DNA of 64,000 nt, taken from contig NC_087069.1 in the NCBI RefSeq assembly GCF_963678635.1, positions 31,290,776 to 31,354,775 on the forward strand. The letters are read 5' to 3'. The DNA comes from Symsagittifera roscoffensis (Eukaryota > Xenacoelomorpha > Acoela > Convolutidae). The notes below the pieces were generated by a model that saw only the letters and a program-made list of their open reading frames with translations, ran no database searches and was not told where the DNA came from. The stretch's first letter is position 1. Each line of letters opens with the position of its first letter. Below are positions 22,805 through 34,426 of the stretch, piece after piece. The translations under genes were made by a program, and so were the position numbers.

Positions 22805-25692
22805 ATGTTATGCCTAAATGTCAGAAGTATTTTAGACATCAACAGAAGAATAGCTCTTTCAATGCCATTTTACAAACAGACTACGATATACTATGTCTCA
22901 CAGAGACATGGCTGGTAAAGGAAATACCAGATAAAGCTCTGCATTTGGCTGGTTTTAATATAATTCGCAAAGATAGAAAAAACTCCACTTTAAAAACCAA
23001 TCACGGAGGCGTACTCATGGCGATAAAAGAAAATGTGCATTACGAAGAAATTGATGCTCAAATAGAAAATGAAGAATGCATAGTGGCCAAACTAACAGGT
23101 GAAACTGGGCATCATCAAATACTCTGCTGTGTTTATAATCCCCCGAAAAACAGTAAATACCAATGGAAACAACAAAACTTCATCAGTTTGTTCGAAAACC
23201 TAACAAAATTACAAATACAACACAACTGTAACGCAGTGTCGATTACGGGAGATATAAATTTTGAATACACTCATTGGAAAATGATGCACTCAAAGGACAA
23301 ATATGAAAATGCAGTGTTAAAAAAGCTCATTGAACTTGACTATGAACAATTATTCGACTCCAAAAAAAAGCAGCTTGATGTTTTATTAACAAACAACCCT
23401 GGAGTAATACTCAACTGGCACACGGACCATTCAGCAACAAACGCATACAGCATCGACAAAGTTTCTTGCTCAGATCATTATGCTTACTCTGCAACAATTA
23501 ACATGGAAGCCAGTATCAAAGAAATAAACAAAGATGAAAGTCTGGCGTTTAACAGAGCCGATTGGAAGATAATAAATCAAGAAATAAAAGACAAACCTTT
23601 CATACCGTATTGTTACAGTAATGTAAATGAGCTCCTTCGTCAGTGGTATGCATGGTTATGGGACAAAATAAAGAACAATGTACCCAAGGTTACATCACAC
23701 AGATCAACTCTCCCCCCATGGGTGAAGCCAAGTACGTCTCACATGCTAAAAAGAGTACAAACCTTAAAACGGCGTATCGATCGGCAAAACAAACCTAATT
23801 TAAGCATTATCCTAAAACACAAAAAACTGGAAAAAAATCTTCAAATAGCATTGACTGCAGATCAAGCAATTTACGAAGAAACAGTAACAAGCAGTAGACG
23901 ATTCAGTGACCTGCAAAAATACTTGAACAAAATAAGTAGTTCCAGGAAATATCCCCAAAAAATGTTCTACAAGGAAAAATCCACAAGAGATGACACCCAA
24001 AAAGCTACATTTTTTAACGAATTTTTCATCAGTGTATATCAAAAGGAATCAATTCCTAACCCTCTCGCACGAAATACAAACTGTTCTCCTACAGAAGAAA
24101 TCTGTACACAAATACACATTGAAGAAACCAAAATCCAATACATTCTCAAAAATCTTTTAACAAATAAAGCGTCAGGTTTTGATGGTATAGGTAATATAAT
24201 CCTAAAAAATCTTTCTGAAACTCTGTCAAAATCGCTCTATCTTCTCTTCCGCACATTCATTAACAAGCGGCTCTTCCCGACCTACTGGAAAACAAGTCAA
24301 GTGGCCCCAATTTTTAAAGAAAAGAACAAGGCGTCAGTCGAGTGCTACCGCCCAATTAGCCTCTTATGCTCCGCCTCGAAGGTCTTCGAAAAAATTATCT
24401 TTGATAATATATACCCCAAAGTTCAACCTTTCCTGGAAAACGCACAATACGGCTTCCGGCAAAAAAGGTCAGCAGTACTACAAATGGTACAATTTTTGAG
24501 CAAAGTATATGAACTCTACGATGACAAAAATGTTCAAACACTCTCAGTCCTTTATCTAGATTTTTCTAAAGCCTTTGATAAAGTTCCTCATAGTATCCTA
24601 GTCGCCAAACTACGGAACATAGGTCTAAGCATTCAAATACAAGACATAATACAAGACTATCTAACAGATAGAATGCAGTTTGTGAAAATCAATAAAAGTT
24701 CATCAACTCTGAAAGAAGTAACTAGCGGTGTACCACAGGGCTCAATTCTTGGCCCTCTACTTTTTATCATATTCATTAACGACTTTCCCAAATGCATTGA
24801 GAATTCAGATTGTTTTGGCTATTGTGACGATATGAAGATCTTGTCTACTGAAGAAATTCATCTGCAAAAAGACACGGCAAATGTTGAAAAATGGTGCAAA
24901 GAAAATAAAATGCCGCTGAATGAAGATAAATGTAATTTGTTAAACCTCAAAGGGAAAATGGAAGTTACACTATTTAATACAAATGTTGATACCGCAAAGA
25001 CCCAAAAAGACTTAGGTATTTTAATGTGTCACAACCTTTCGTGGTCAGTAAATGCTGAAAATCGCATATCAAAAGCAATGGGAGCTTTTTACAAAATCAA
25101 ACGAAATATCTCGAAAAAAACATCTTTAAAGTCAAAATTAAACTTATACTGCGGATACATCGTACCAATCATAAGCTATGCATCGCAAACATGGTATCCG
25201 AACAAAGCAGAATTAAGACAACTAGAAAGAGTACAAAAACGAGCGACATCTTGGATTACAAATAACTTCAAAATGAGTTATACTGAAAGACTGAAATTTT
25301 TAAAGCTCCTTCCACTCTCAATGTACTTTGAATTACACGACATATTGTACTTAGTTTCACTACTAAAAAATAAACATGACATTGATTTGAATACAATTAT
25401 TCATAAAAACGAATCACGAACGAGACAAGCAACACGTGGTGAGATTGCTGTTCATGCAACAAGACTGAAAAAGTCAAATGAAAATTATTATATACGTTCT
25501 ATTACGCTATACAACTACTTTAGCCAAATTGTGGACTTCGAAAATCAAGATTATGACAGCCTGAAAATATCTATAACAAACACGTTTTGGAAATTCTTCA
25601 ACAGAAATTTTGCAGAAAACAACTTGTGTATGTGGAGAATTCTTTGCTGGTGTGGAAACTGCAACCCACCGGGAAAAATTATGAACTTATAA
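22805..25692 (+). CDS. LINE ORF2: APE endonuclease and reverse transcriptase (one frameshift)
   Basis: The likely start is ATG 22805 (MLCLNVRSIL, typical APE first strand), in frame with ORF1. Near 22855 the reading moves to another frame, which then runs open to 25692, so one small indel breaks the N-terminus. Endonuclease motifs: LCLTETWL, a GDINF segment near 23250 and CSDHYAY near 23470. RT motifs: APIFKEKN, YRPISLL, FRQKRSAV, LYLDFSKAFD, GVPQGSILGPLL and the catalytic box GYCDD (24820-24831), where most relatives have YADD or FADD. The two aspartates are intact. The C-terminus has a Cys-rich motif (CMWRILCWCGNC). Role: nick DNA and reverse-transcribe at the target. Confidence 0.85.
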
Positions 25693-25731
25693 ACGAGGGT
25701 TCAAAACCCATGGAGAAATCCTAAAGCCTAC

Positions 25732-25757
25732 ACTACTACTACTACTACTACTACTAC
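25732..25757 (+). repeat. (ACT)n 3' tail of the LINE
   Basis: About eight and a half ACT triplets sit 39 bases after the ORF2 stop and directly before the right 182-bp repeat. A simple-repeat 3' end is typical of LINEs that do not end in poly-A. Confidence 0.85.
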
Positions 25758-25939
25758 TATGATACGATACGCAACCTGAAGAAATTTCTTAATATACAAA
25801 AGTGGACAACGAAGAATGTAAAATAAGTAAAATGTGAATTCGAACGTTTTCAGAACTATGTCCATCGTCAGTTTGATTAAATTAACCTGAACTATAAATT
25901 TAATATAAAAAGGTTTACAGATGTTAAAACATCATAAAA
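25758..25939 (+). repeat. 182-bp direct repeat flanking the LINE, right copy
   Basis: Exact copy of 20816-20997. It directly abuts sequence homologous to LTR element 2 ORF-X (from about 25940-25960), so element 2 was truncated or joined to this site. Confidence 0.85.
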
Positions 25940-26226
25940 GACCCTTAAGTGGTTAAAAAATAAAATCTTTCCATCATGTGGTTATCCCATTACAAGTGGT
26001 AAGTAGAGGTCTCTTGAAGGCTTCTGGCCCCATCTCGGCCAGGAATTGGCGGTGTCCCCTCTGGTGTTTCTCCATGGGATTCTTCGTTGAAGTTTATAGC
26101 CAAGAGGTCAGTATCGCCCGAAACCCTGAGAAGAATCGTATACGACTCCACACGTGCCTCACTTCAATGGGTACGGCGAATACTTTACAAGCAGTCTCAA
26201 ACAATACAAGCCTCCTGCTGTAGTCA
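25940..26226 (-). mobile_element. LTR element 2: downstream ORF-X fragment cut off by insertion of element 1
   Basis: The plus-strand text AGAGGTCTCTTGAAGGC (near 26005) and CTCCACACGTG (near 26150) match element 1 ORF-X at about 27905-28125, and the similarity runs up to the LTR boundary at 26226. Element 2 coding resumes at 47448, beyond element 1. The two flanks meet at the same ORF-X point once the inserted element is mentally skipped. The far end fades at about 25960, before the element's own 3' LTR. Confidence 0.8.
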
Positions 26227-27123
26227 TGTAACAGTCGCCTACTTCGGTCACATATGAGGCTTAAGTAAAATAGGCCCTATAACCATTGGCTCAAGAGTCA
26301 GGGACACTATTTCTTGTGTTTTTCTACCTCAAGAACGGTCGGAGCCAATTCGGTTCGCTTGCGACATGAGACTAGAACCCGTTACAGCTTAAAGGCTACT
26401 ACCAAAATATCCCCCCCACTCTAGAAAATAAGAACGTCCCCATACTTAGGTCTCAAAATACCCAAAATACGCGAACGCCGTTAAAAACAGGGTCGGAACA
26501 ATCCGTTAAGTTACTTTTTATTGGACAGTGGAACTTTGATCCATTTCAGATGGATCAACCTACAACTCGCCTTATCTCAACATAACAATCATAAAACACA
26601 CTCGAGAAATTTAAATTGGGGACTCACATGTTGATGTACTCGAGTACAGGGAGTAACTAAATTGGTAGGCAACTCAAGAATTAGGTAATATAACTAAATA
26701 AGTTTGATACTGGTCAGTTTTTATAACAGAAGTAAGTTCTGGCTCTAGAATTTGAGTTTTGGTATGAACCATTGGGACACTCAAGCTGTCCACCTTTCCA
26801 TTGAAGGTTCACTCTAGTTTGTTCCGAATAGTCGCTCTTTCTTCTATTTATTGTCTCTCCTCCTGTTTCGGGATAAGAAAGCTCTACTCGTGTCCTATTT
26901 TATATCTGGAAATTGCGAATAGCAATTTCCCGCTGTTTTTCTTGAGTTATTTCCCGCAATTGTAAATTCGGATGTTCTGATTTTTCACTTTTTTTTTCAG
27001 TTGGTACGAGAAAACTGAGCATGACAGGCTCCATTCGAAATTTTGAAAATTAAAATTTCACTCCAAAATTATGTATTTTCGTGTCTCTCAAGGTCAAACT
27101 TCCAGACATGACCGACTGTCACA
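26227..27123 (-). repeat. Element 1 3' LTR (897 bp)
   Basis: Matches 46644-47447 along its whole length with about 14 substitutions and a one-base C-run difference. It keeps a 92-bp segment (26475-26566) that the other LTR lacks. A TATAAAAT-like box lies at 26897-26906 and AATAAA near 26850 on the minus strand. Confidence 0.9.
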
Positions 27124-27561
27124 TACTCCGCGGACTCGAGATCGATGTCCTCATCGCGTGCTGTCTCTGTCAGTGAATCCCCAGAAGCCCGAGTGTCACT
27201 CAAGATACAGTGCCAGTGGTCATTTACAGAAGTTTGCAGCAGACTTAAGTTTATCTACCTTCCAAAATTTACCACCATATAAAATTTTCACACTATCGCT
27301 AAACAGCAATCAAAATATGCACACAACTGCACCTTATGAATTCCCGCTTTTTAAGCTGGTGATTTAAAATTTCTTTTGTCCTATTCAATCAGGAAATTGT
27401 CATGCAGCATTTTGATTCATATAATAGATCTAGCATATTAATAACAATATCTTATTCGTTAAAATTTCTTTTTCGTGAACCCAGATTTTATCCTAGTTCA
27501 CCCTCAAGCCCCCTCCCTCTCAAGACTCAAGACTCTAGAGTTTTCCTTTTGAGCCACCGGC
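27124..27561 (-). other. Element 1 3' untranslated region
   Basis: Between the ORF-X stop and the 3' LTR. I see no ORF. A polypurine tract is expected just before the LTR; the minus strand reads GTCCGCGGAGTA there, which is only weakly purine-rich. Confidence 0.6.
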
Positions 27562-29043
27562 TCACCTTGTGTTCTTCGCCCTCGAGGTACCCGATCCAGA
27601 TATTTTTGACACTGTGATCTGTTCTAATAGTGCCTCCTCGTCATCGGAGCTGATCACAATCTCCTCCCAAGCCTTCAGCTGTTCATAGGACCGCATCCAC
27701 TCCCTTTGCTCTTGCAATCTCTTCGCCTGATTTGGCAAGCTCTTCACCTTCGACTCCCGGTTCAAGCAGAAGGAATTGTGAAGACTCAGGCTTACATTCT
27801 TCGCCAGGTCCTCCTCCAGTATTGACTCCCTCGCTCTAGTGTTGTCTCTGGATACTCTACCCACTCTTTTCCACCCCGTCGTGATCGCATTTCGATGGGT
27901 CAGCAGAGGTCTCTTGAAGGCATCTGGTCCTATCTCGGCCTGGAATTGTCGATATTCCTTTTGGTGTTTCCTCATGTGATCCTTCGTTGCTACATATAAC
28001 CAGGATGTTAACGTCGCGCGAAACCAAGGAAAGAATCTCAAGCGGCTCCACACGTGTCTGACTTCCATTGGTATGGCGAACACCTTGCGTGCTGTCTCGA
28101 ACAACTCAAGTCTCCTGCTGTAATTTATCGCGTGAATCGACTCCGCTGTTGGCGTCTTCGATTCTCGATACTTTGCTATGTTTTCCTCCATCCATCGTAG
28201 AGCCAGCATTGTGCTTACCATCAAGATGATCACTTTTTGTTGATGCTCGGGTAGTCTCAACGACCTGATTTCTTCTACATCCCAGATCAGGCAGAGGTTG
28301 GCTTGGTCTGGGTACCACACTGTCTGCGCCAGACAGTGGCATGGACAATCCCCGTGTGTGAGGTCGATGTTCCTAAGATTGCGTTCTCCCGAGGCTTCTA
28401 GGAGAGGCTCAAGTTCCATCATCTTCTCGTGTATGACGTCGACTTCTTCCAAGCTGGTACTCTGGTACACATTCAAGATTACTGTGGAGACTCTCCTCTC
28501 CAGCGTCTTGCTTCCAATTGCTCTCTGGTGACATGCTAGGATGGTACTGTCAGTCATCATCGACATTGTCCATCTCAAGAAGCAGGTAGCATCCTTCCTC
28601 CTTGCCAGGCTCAAGCCTGAGTTGTCCCTAGCAACGTGCTGCATCAGCATTCGATATACCTCCAGTTTCTTGCCTCCCAGCTTCCACTTGTCGTACGAAG
28701 TTAGTGTCTCTAACTGTATTCCCAACAGGCTCCACGCAAACATCAGTTGTCCTGCTGTCCTAATAAAGGGATTCGCCATCAACGGCGATGCCGATGATGG
28801 TGTTCTCATCGCTTCTTCAAAATGATCCTTTAACAAGCTCTGCCAAGTTCTCCTCAGCTGGCTCCCCAATTCTAATTTATTGATACCAGCCTTCTGCTGG
28901 GTAGCCCAGTTGCGTCGTTTGCGTGATACTCCACTGTCGAGCTTCTTCAGGCAGTCTTCCAATTCCTGCAATGTTTCCAGGGCCACCCACCACGGTCGGG
29001 CGGTGTTCCTCGTTCTATTCTTCTCAAGAGGATCGCTAGTCAC
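27562..29043 (-). other. ORF-X C-terminal region, unrecognised
   Basis: 493 codons without a stop, opening TSDPLEKNRTRNTARPWWVA. Helical, Trp- and Leu-rich segments (QLMFAWSLLGIQLETL, STMLALRWMEENIAKY, FFPWFRATLTSWLYVA) are followed by a charged tail with ISSDDEEAL near the end. Most is conserved in element 2, which carries an additional block of about 440 codons in the middle. No family recognised. Confidence 0.6.
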
Positions 29044-29076
29044 TTGCTTCCCGGTAGCCTGGTGTTCATTTGAGAC

Positions 29077-30405
29077 TCATTCATTACCGACGTCCACCTC
29101 CCAGGTCTGCACGCTCGTTGAACCTCGCTTCATTTTTATCTTCTGAGGTTTGAAGTCTTCTTCCGTTGCTGAACTGGTGGGGATCTCCATCTCCTTTTCT
29201 ACGTCGAGCAGTTTCCTCGGCTCGTAGCTACTCTTGTAGGCTGCTGTCTTCCGTCGTGCCAGAACCATGGGGGCCGTCTCTCTCAAGTTCTTCTCCGGAA
29301 CCGCATCCGCCGAAGGACTTCCCAATCCCTCCACGTCTCTCTTCCTCTTGCGAGACCTCACGTCTTTACTCGGGGGCGTTGTCGTTACCATCACTGAATC
29401 GACTTCCTTGTCTCCCTCCAACCCTTCCAACTCTTGCCTCCCCCCTGCTCGAGCCTTAAGGATATTAGTACTTTTAATTATATTACTAGTTCCGACCATA
29501 TCCCCCCTTACATATTCAACTATTTTATCGTCAGTTTTTTGTTTCGGAGTAGAGCTGTCTTTACATTTGTCTTCTCTGGTCTTTCGTGGTGCCTTCCTCA
29601 ACTCGACCATCTTGCTCAGCAGCTCTTCTCTAGCTTTCTCCTCCAGACCTGTCCCTACCAGGATAGGTTCTCCGAACTACACAACAGTGTCTCACAGCTC
29701 CTCCTTGAAATCGTCCAATGTGGTGTCGTCGTCCACTTCTCGATTAAAATCGCTCAAGAACTTTCGCCAAGCATCCGCATCCAGGGTACCTAGGAAGGCA
29801 TCTCTGTTTCCCTCGAAGGTGTTTTTCTCCCTTTTGTCCGCACTCAAGAAGATCATTCCCATGTTGGGATTCTCACCCGTCAGTGGCAACTCTAGGTTCT
29901 TGCGAGGAGATGATGTCAAAGGTGGCGTGGGAGTGTCTGCCCAATTTTCTCCACTCAGATCTTTCAACAGCTCTTGCGTGGTGAACTCTTCCTCTGATGG
30001 CTTCAGCTCCGGGGTTTTTCCCACTTCCATATACTCTCCTGCCTCGCTGAGAGTCTCATCCATGCTCTCCTCCCCCGATTCTGCTTCTCTTCTCTCGAGA
30101 ATCCTTCTGAGTCGATCCTCTACGGGACCACTCCTTTTATCCCCAGGGGTATCCACTGATAGGGGTGCTGGCGTAGCTGGACCCGTTTTTTTGTACTCTG
30201 TCAGGGCCACATGCAATGGGCCTGCTGCATCCAGCTTTTTTCCTTCCTGATTCCTTTCCACCTGCTCTAGTCCGTAAGGTGCCCGATATCTCCTTGTGGC
30301 AAACAGCACCTCGTCTGCTTTCAGTGCGATATGCCCTTCATTCACTATCATCTAGCCGTCATCCCACACCGGCAACTGGTTCTCTAGACCTGCCCGCTCA
30401 AGTAT
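29077..30405 (-). other. ORF-X acidic/basic linker region
   Basis: After the frameshift near 30405 the region reads SVDTPGDKRSGPVEDRL, KNTFEGNRDAFLGTL, then KAREELLSKMVEL and RSRKRKRDVEG (a possible nuclear localisation signal). Element 2 preserves SVDTPGDKRS and KNTFEGN. The composition suggests a flexible, charged linker. Four in-frame stops fall here; two align with TGG (Trp) codons in element 2. Confidence 0.6.
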
Positions 30406-31969
30406 TCTAAAAGGCATTTCGCACCTCGAACTTCGGGGGCATCGACCCTCTCATTTTCTTGGCTTGAGTTGTCCATGAATTTATCTTCGCATCACTGGTG
30501 TGAAAATAAATCGCTGCAGTGTAGCCGATGAAGAGAGGATCCCAGCCGTCGATGAACTCCTTCTGCTGTTCTTCGGTTGCTGCTCTTGCAAAAAGGGATG
30601 GGACCACCAGGGAGCTGTTCATCCCCAGGGTTATTCTCCTCACTGTCGGGAATTCGGGAATGCTTGCTGGCAGTACTTCCTTCTCCAATATCGCTTCCAA
30701 CTCCCTCTTCACCAGCTCGAAGCTCTTCTTCCATGCGGGAATTCTCAAGATCTCTTGCCCACTTGCTGTCAGGGGGTTTAGGTTCCAGAACTTGGGATAA
30801 GTTTCGATGTTGCCTTCGCGCTTGCCTCCCATCCTGCACTGCAGTTGTCCTCGAAAACTGTATGCCACCAATTCCGGATCCTTCACCTTTCCGAAGAGCA
30901 CCGTGTTGCTCATTTTCGCCCTTAGCACCTCCTGTTGACACCAATTAAGTGTCGTTCCATCCAGTATGCTTATGAGGCTCACGTGGGTCACGGAGTGTCG
31001 ATAAGCTTCCACCAGAGGATCTGGAAACGCGAACGTGACTGCCGGTCCATAGATACAGGTTACGACTTCCTTTAGCCCCCGGATCATCCCCATGGGGTCC
31101 GATCTCATGGCCAGGCATAGGTCCGTCAATGGAGGCATGCCCCCATTCACTTTCCTCCATTCTTCTCTTGTCTTCGGGCTCTTTTCTTCTCCAGTTAGGT
31201 GCCGGTTCTGCATCAGCAGGTACTGTACCAGCAGCGTCTTTAGCCCGGCAGCACACTTATACGAGTAGGTGTCCATGCTCGAGTGTGCTCTCCCCATCGA
31301 CAGAGGCTCTCCGTATTTCATCAGTCGGTGAAATGACTCCAGTTCCCCGTGGGTTAGAAGCACCAATGTCAAGTATCCATCTGTCCGGAGGGTGTCCACG
31401 CCCCGACTGAACATGTAGGCTGGGCCCATATTAAACAGGTACCTTAGGTAAACCAAGAACAGTGCCAGCAACAGACTGATGGGCATATTCAACACTTCCT
31501 GTATGAAGGCTTTAAAGATGGTATCTTTCACGCTATACACTTCGGCCAGGAACTCTTTTCCCCAACAAGGACTCAAGAACTCAAGAATTTCGTGATCCCT
31601 CATCGTCCTCAGCTCACCCCTTGCGTGCTCCCTCCAAAATCCTCCAATCGTGACTTCGTTGGCTGCTGTGACGAACCTGCCAACCGTCATTTCCCTCTTT
31701 TCAGCCACTCCCAGCTGCTCCTCAAGAAAATCCCAGATCTGCTTCACCAGAAGCGGAGCATCTTCTCTTTTTTTCTCCGTGGCGTTCTCCAGCCTTGGTG
31801 TCAGGAAGGGCCACCTGCCTCCCTCTTGTGTCAGTCGGTACACCATCGACTCCAGCTGTTTCTCCGATGCGACCACATTCTTCTTCTCGTTGCTCGGCCC
31901 TCTAGATTTACTGGTGGAGCTTGTGATTGTCACTTCCATGTTTCGAAACCCCAGACTGGCCGTCAGGTG

Positions 31970-32620
31970 AGTCACCACTGGATGATCGTTCCCTATAATT
32001 GGACTGAGCTTGAGTTGCCTCGCGAAGTTAGATATCTCCAGCAAGAGGACCTCGTCCAGCACGATGAGGATGTCGGCCAACTCGTGAAAGCCCCTCAACG
32101 CGTGGGACACATCCGCCCACGCCGCCGCGAGTTCTGACCTGCGAAGTCTCAAGTTTGTGGGTTCCAGTTCCCGATTGGGAGCTGCCATCAAAATGCGCCA
32201 TCCATTCCCTTCTGCTATCAAGACCAAGATTGCATACATAAATTGTAGAGCGGGAGGCATGCTCGCGTAGCCGGGGGACGTTGTGAACGCCACTTTCGTC
32301 TTGGAGCCAAATCGTGAGGCAACATTCCCTTTTACTTCATTCATGGCTGCGAATAGTGTCTGGATGGCTTCCCAGATTTTCTTCGGCGTAGGTTCATCAC
32401 CCTTGAGCTGTTCTAGAAACCCCGTCGCATGCAAGTGATCGTTCATCCCTGCAAACAGCAGCAGTTCAGGCACGCAAGGCATCTCCGATTTTATCGCCAC
32501 CACCAGGGTTAACATCTGGTTCAGCTCCTCTCCCGGCAATGAGCATATCAGAGTTTTCGGCCAAAACAATTTGGGAGACGTTCCCTCAAAGTCCGATCCC
32601 GCCACGATGACCACCCTCGC
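31970..32620 (-). other. ORF-X SGNH-hydrolase-like domain 2 (degenerate)
   Basis: RVVIVAGSDFEG resembles block I with GDS changed to GSD, LPGEELNQML block II, and LLLFAGMNDHLH a good G-x-N-D block III. ADILIVLDEVLL then GNDHPVV may stand for the final strands and block V. The nucleophile position is unclear, so this may be a non-catalytic duplicate. It lies about 800 bases after domain 1 in the same frame. Confidence 0.5.
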
Positions 32621-33399
32621 TGCGGCTGGGTCTGCCCTGTCATAAACAGCTATGGTTTTGGCCAGCTGCGTATTCCCGCAGGGTTTCCCGTATCTGGGAT
32701 CGTTGGCCAGTTTCGTGCCTTCATACGCGGCGTCTGGTAATTCCATCTCCCTCGGATCCATCAGCTTGTCCACCACCCTCAATTGTGCTGGAGTGGCCAC
32801 CCTAATCCTGGCAATGCTGGTTCGGTGTTTGGGAGGCTCCACCACTAATCCCGGACTCCCCAATGACTTGAGAGGTCTATAGTTAATAGGTCCCATCACC
32901 GATTTTGTGGGAATCCCAGTCAGATCCGCCGTCTCTGCTATTTTGGCTCTTGAGAAATGTGTCTCGTGAGCCTTCAGCCAGTCCACACACTGGAGTCTAC
33001 CCAAGTCTTCGTGCGACACCTGCTCAAGACCCAAAGCTTTCGCTAACTCTAGCCTGCACTCGAGGTCTCCCAGGTCCAGCTCCTTGACCTTCTCTTTATA
33101 TTTCAACCTGCTGGTCTCCACTGGTCTCTCCGGCTTCTTCGTCTCCGCCACCACCACCGAGGATATTATCGATCCCTGGGGCGTTGATGACGTTGCCTCA
33201 TCAGCCTCTATGGGCGCAGCGCCCGGCCACCTGGTTCGGCTAACTCTCGAACTGTCTCTAGAATCAGCCATCGCCCCCAAGCGTCTGGGTAAAGCTCTCG
33301 AGTTGAAGAAAGGTGGATTTGGGGGTGGTCCGAACGTGACCTGTGCCGTCTCCAGTAACTCTGTCTCCAACGCGTTTATGTGCCTCTGGAAGACGTCAT

Positions 33400-33900
33400 T
33401 CAACCACTCCACCCCTCTGGGCCTATCAAAATGAATCCCATCCGCAGACGCGTCGTCAGTGAAAGTGGATAGCTCCATTTGCTCGGCCAAGTCCGACAGC
33501 CCAACGGGGAGGACGCTTCTCTTGTGTCTTAGCCTGATTATTTCATCCAGGTTCCGCACCTTTGTGTTCATTTCCATTGCATGTTGATCCGCTTTCAAGT
33601 TGTAAGGGACGGTGCACACCGTAAGAATGGCCGGATCCATTTGAATTCGCAATTACTCGAGAATGCAGCTCATCTTGTCGTGCAGCCTCATCACCTTTCT
33701 TGCTTTCCCCCTAGACACGTCAATCGTCCCGATCATCAGTGTCACCGTATATACTCTTGCCATACCTAGCATCTCAAGTGTCGCTAACATCTGCGGCGTC
33801 GCGGCTCCAGCGAAGCTCAAGATTCCCGTTTGCCAATGGGACTGGATCCGGGTCAATACCCGCAGCAAGCTGTCCCCTATGAACAAGTGGACCGCTCCTT
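33400..33900 (-). other. ORF-X SGNH-hydrolase-like domain 1
   Basis: Block I is VHLFIGDSLLRVL (GDS near 33877), block II SFAGAATPQML, block III MIGTIDVSRG in the place of G-x-N-D, and block V SADGIHFDRPRG (D-x-x-H near 33439). The Ser, Asp and His of a catalytic triad are all present, although Asn of block III reads I. A TAA near 33653 interrupts it; in element 2 a TAG interrupts the adjacent codon. Possible esterase or lipase activity is inferred from the family only. Confidence 0.65.
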
Positions 33901-34426
33901 CGGGCACACGCGGCTGCGTGAAGTATTCCACCCAAGCCGCGTTATGGAAGCAATCTCTCCTGTCCATCTGCGCCGTGCTCCAGTCCAACCTATTGTGCCT
34001 GTGGTATCTACCTTCCGTATTCTTTTTGTAACTCGAGATTACCACACTCCTGACAGGTTGTTCCCCCCACGTCGATGGCAGGTCCACTCTTGGTGGACTC
34101 TCGCGATTCCTTAGTTGTAGCCGCTCGTGCAATTCTTTCAGTCGTGACGAGCTACCACTCACCTGACTACTACCCGGGGTCGAACTTGGCGTATATCCAG
34201 GCAGCGCGACCTCCATCAACGGGCATATTGCTTGTGTCTCTAGACCACGCAGGGAGGACGCCGATTCCGACGGTATCCACACTTCCAGCCCTTCGTTCAT
34301 ATGTTCTTGAGCAGCACGATCGAGGTTGAATCGTCCCTTCGACCTAGGAGCCTCATCCACCTCCATGCGTGACTCTGGCCTTGAGCTGGTCACCACCCGC
34401 TCTTTGGGCCTAGCCCCCTTCTGCAT

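Larger units (their letters stand above)
20998..25757 (+). mobile_element. Non-LTR retrotransposon (LINE), CR1/jockey-like, three ORFs
   Basis: A 4.76-kb element carries an SGNH-like ORF, a PHD-finger ORF1 and an APE-type endonuclease/RT ORF2, and ends in (ACT)n. A perfect 182-bp direct repeat flanks it. CR1-group elements are known for PHD or esterase domains in ORF1 and for simple-repeat 3' ends; the exact clade is uncertain. The perfect repeats point to recent insertion, but ORF2 has a frameshift near its start, so this copy may not be autonomous. Confidence 0.85.

Noticed and set aside
30407-33652. ORF-X as a retroviral-type envelope gene
   Set aside because: No signal peptide, no glycosylation-rich ectodomain and no clear C-terminal anchor. 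One hydrophobic stretch near 31460 is flanked by soluble-looking sequence.
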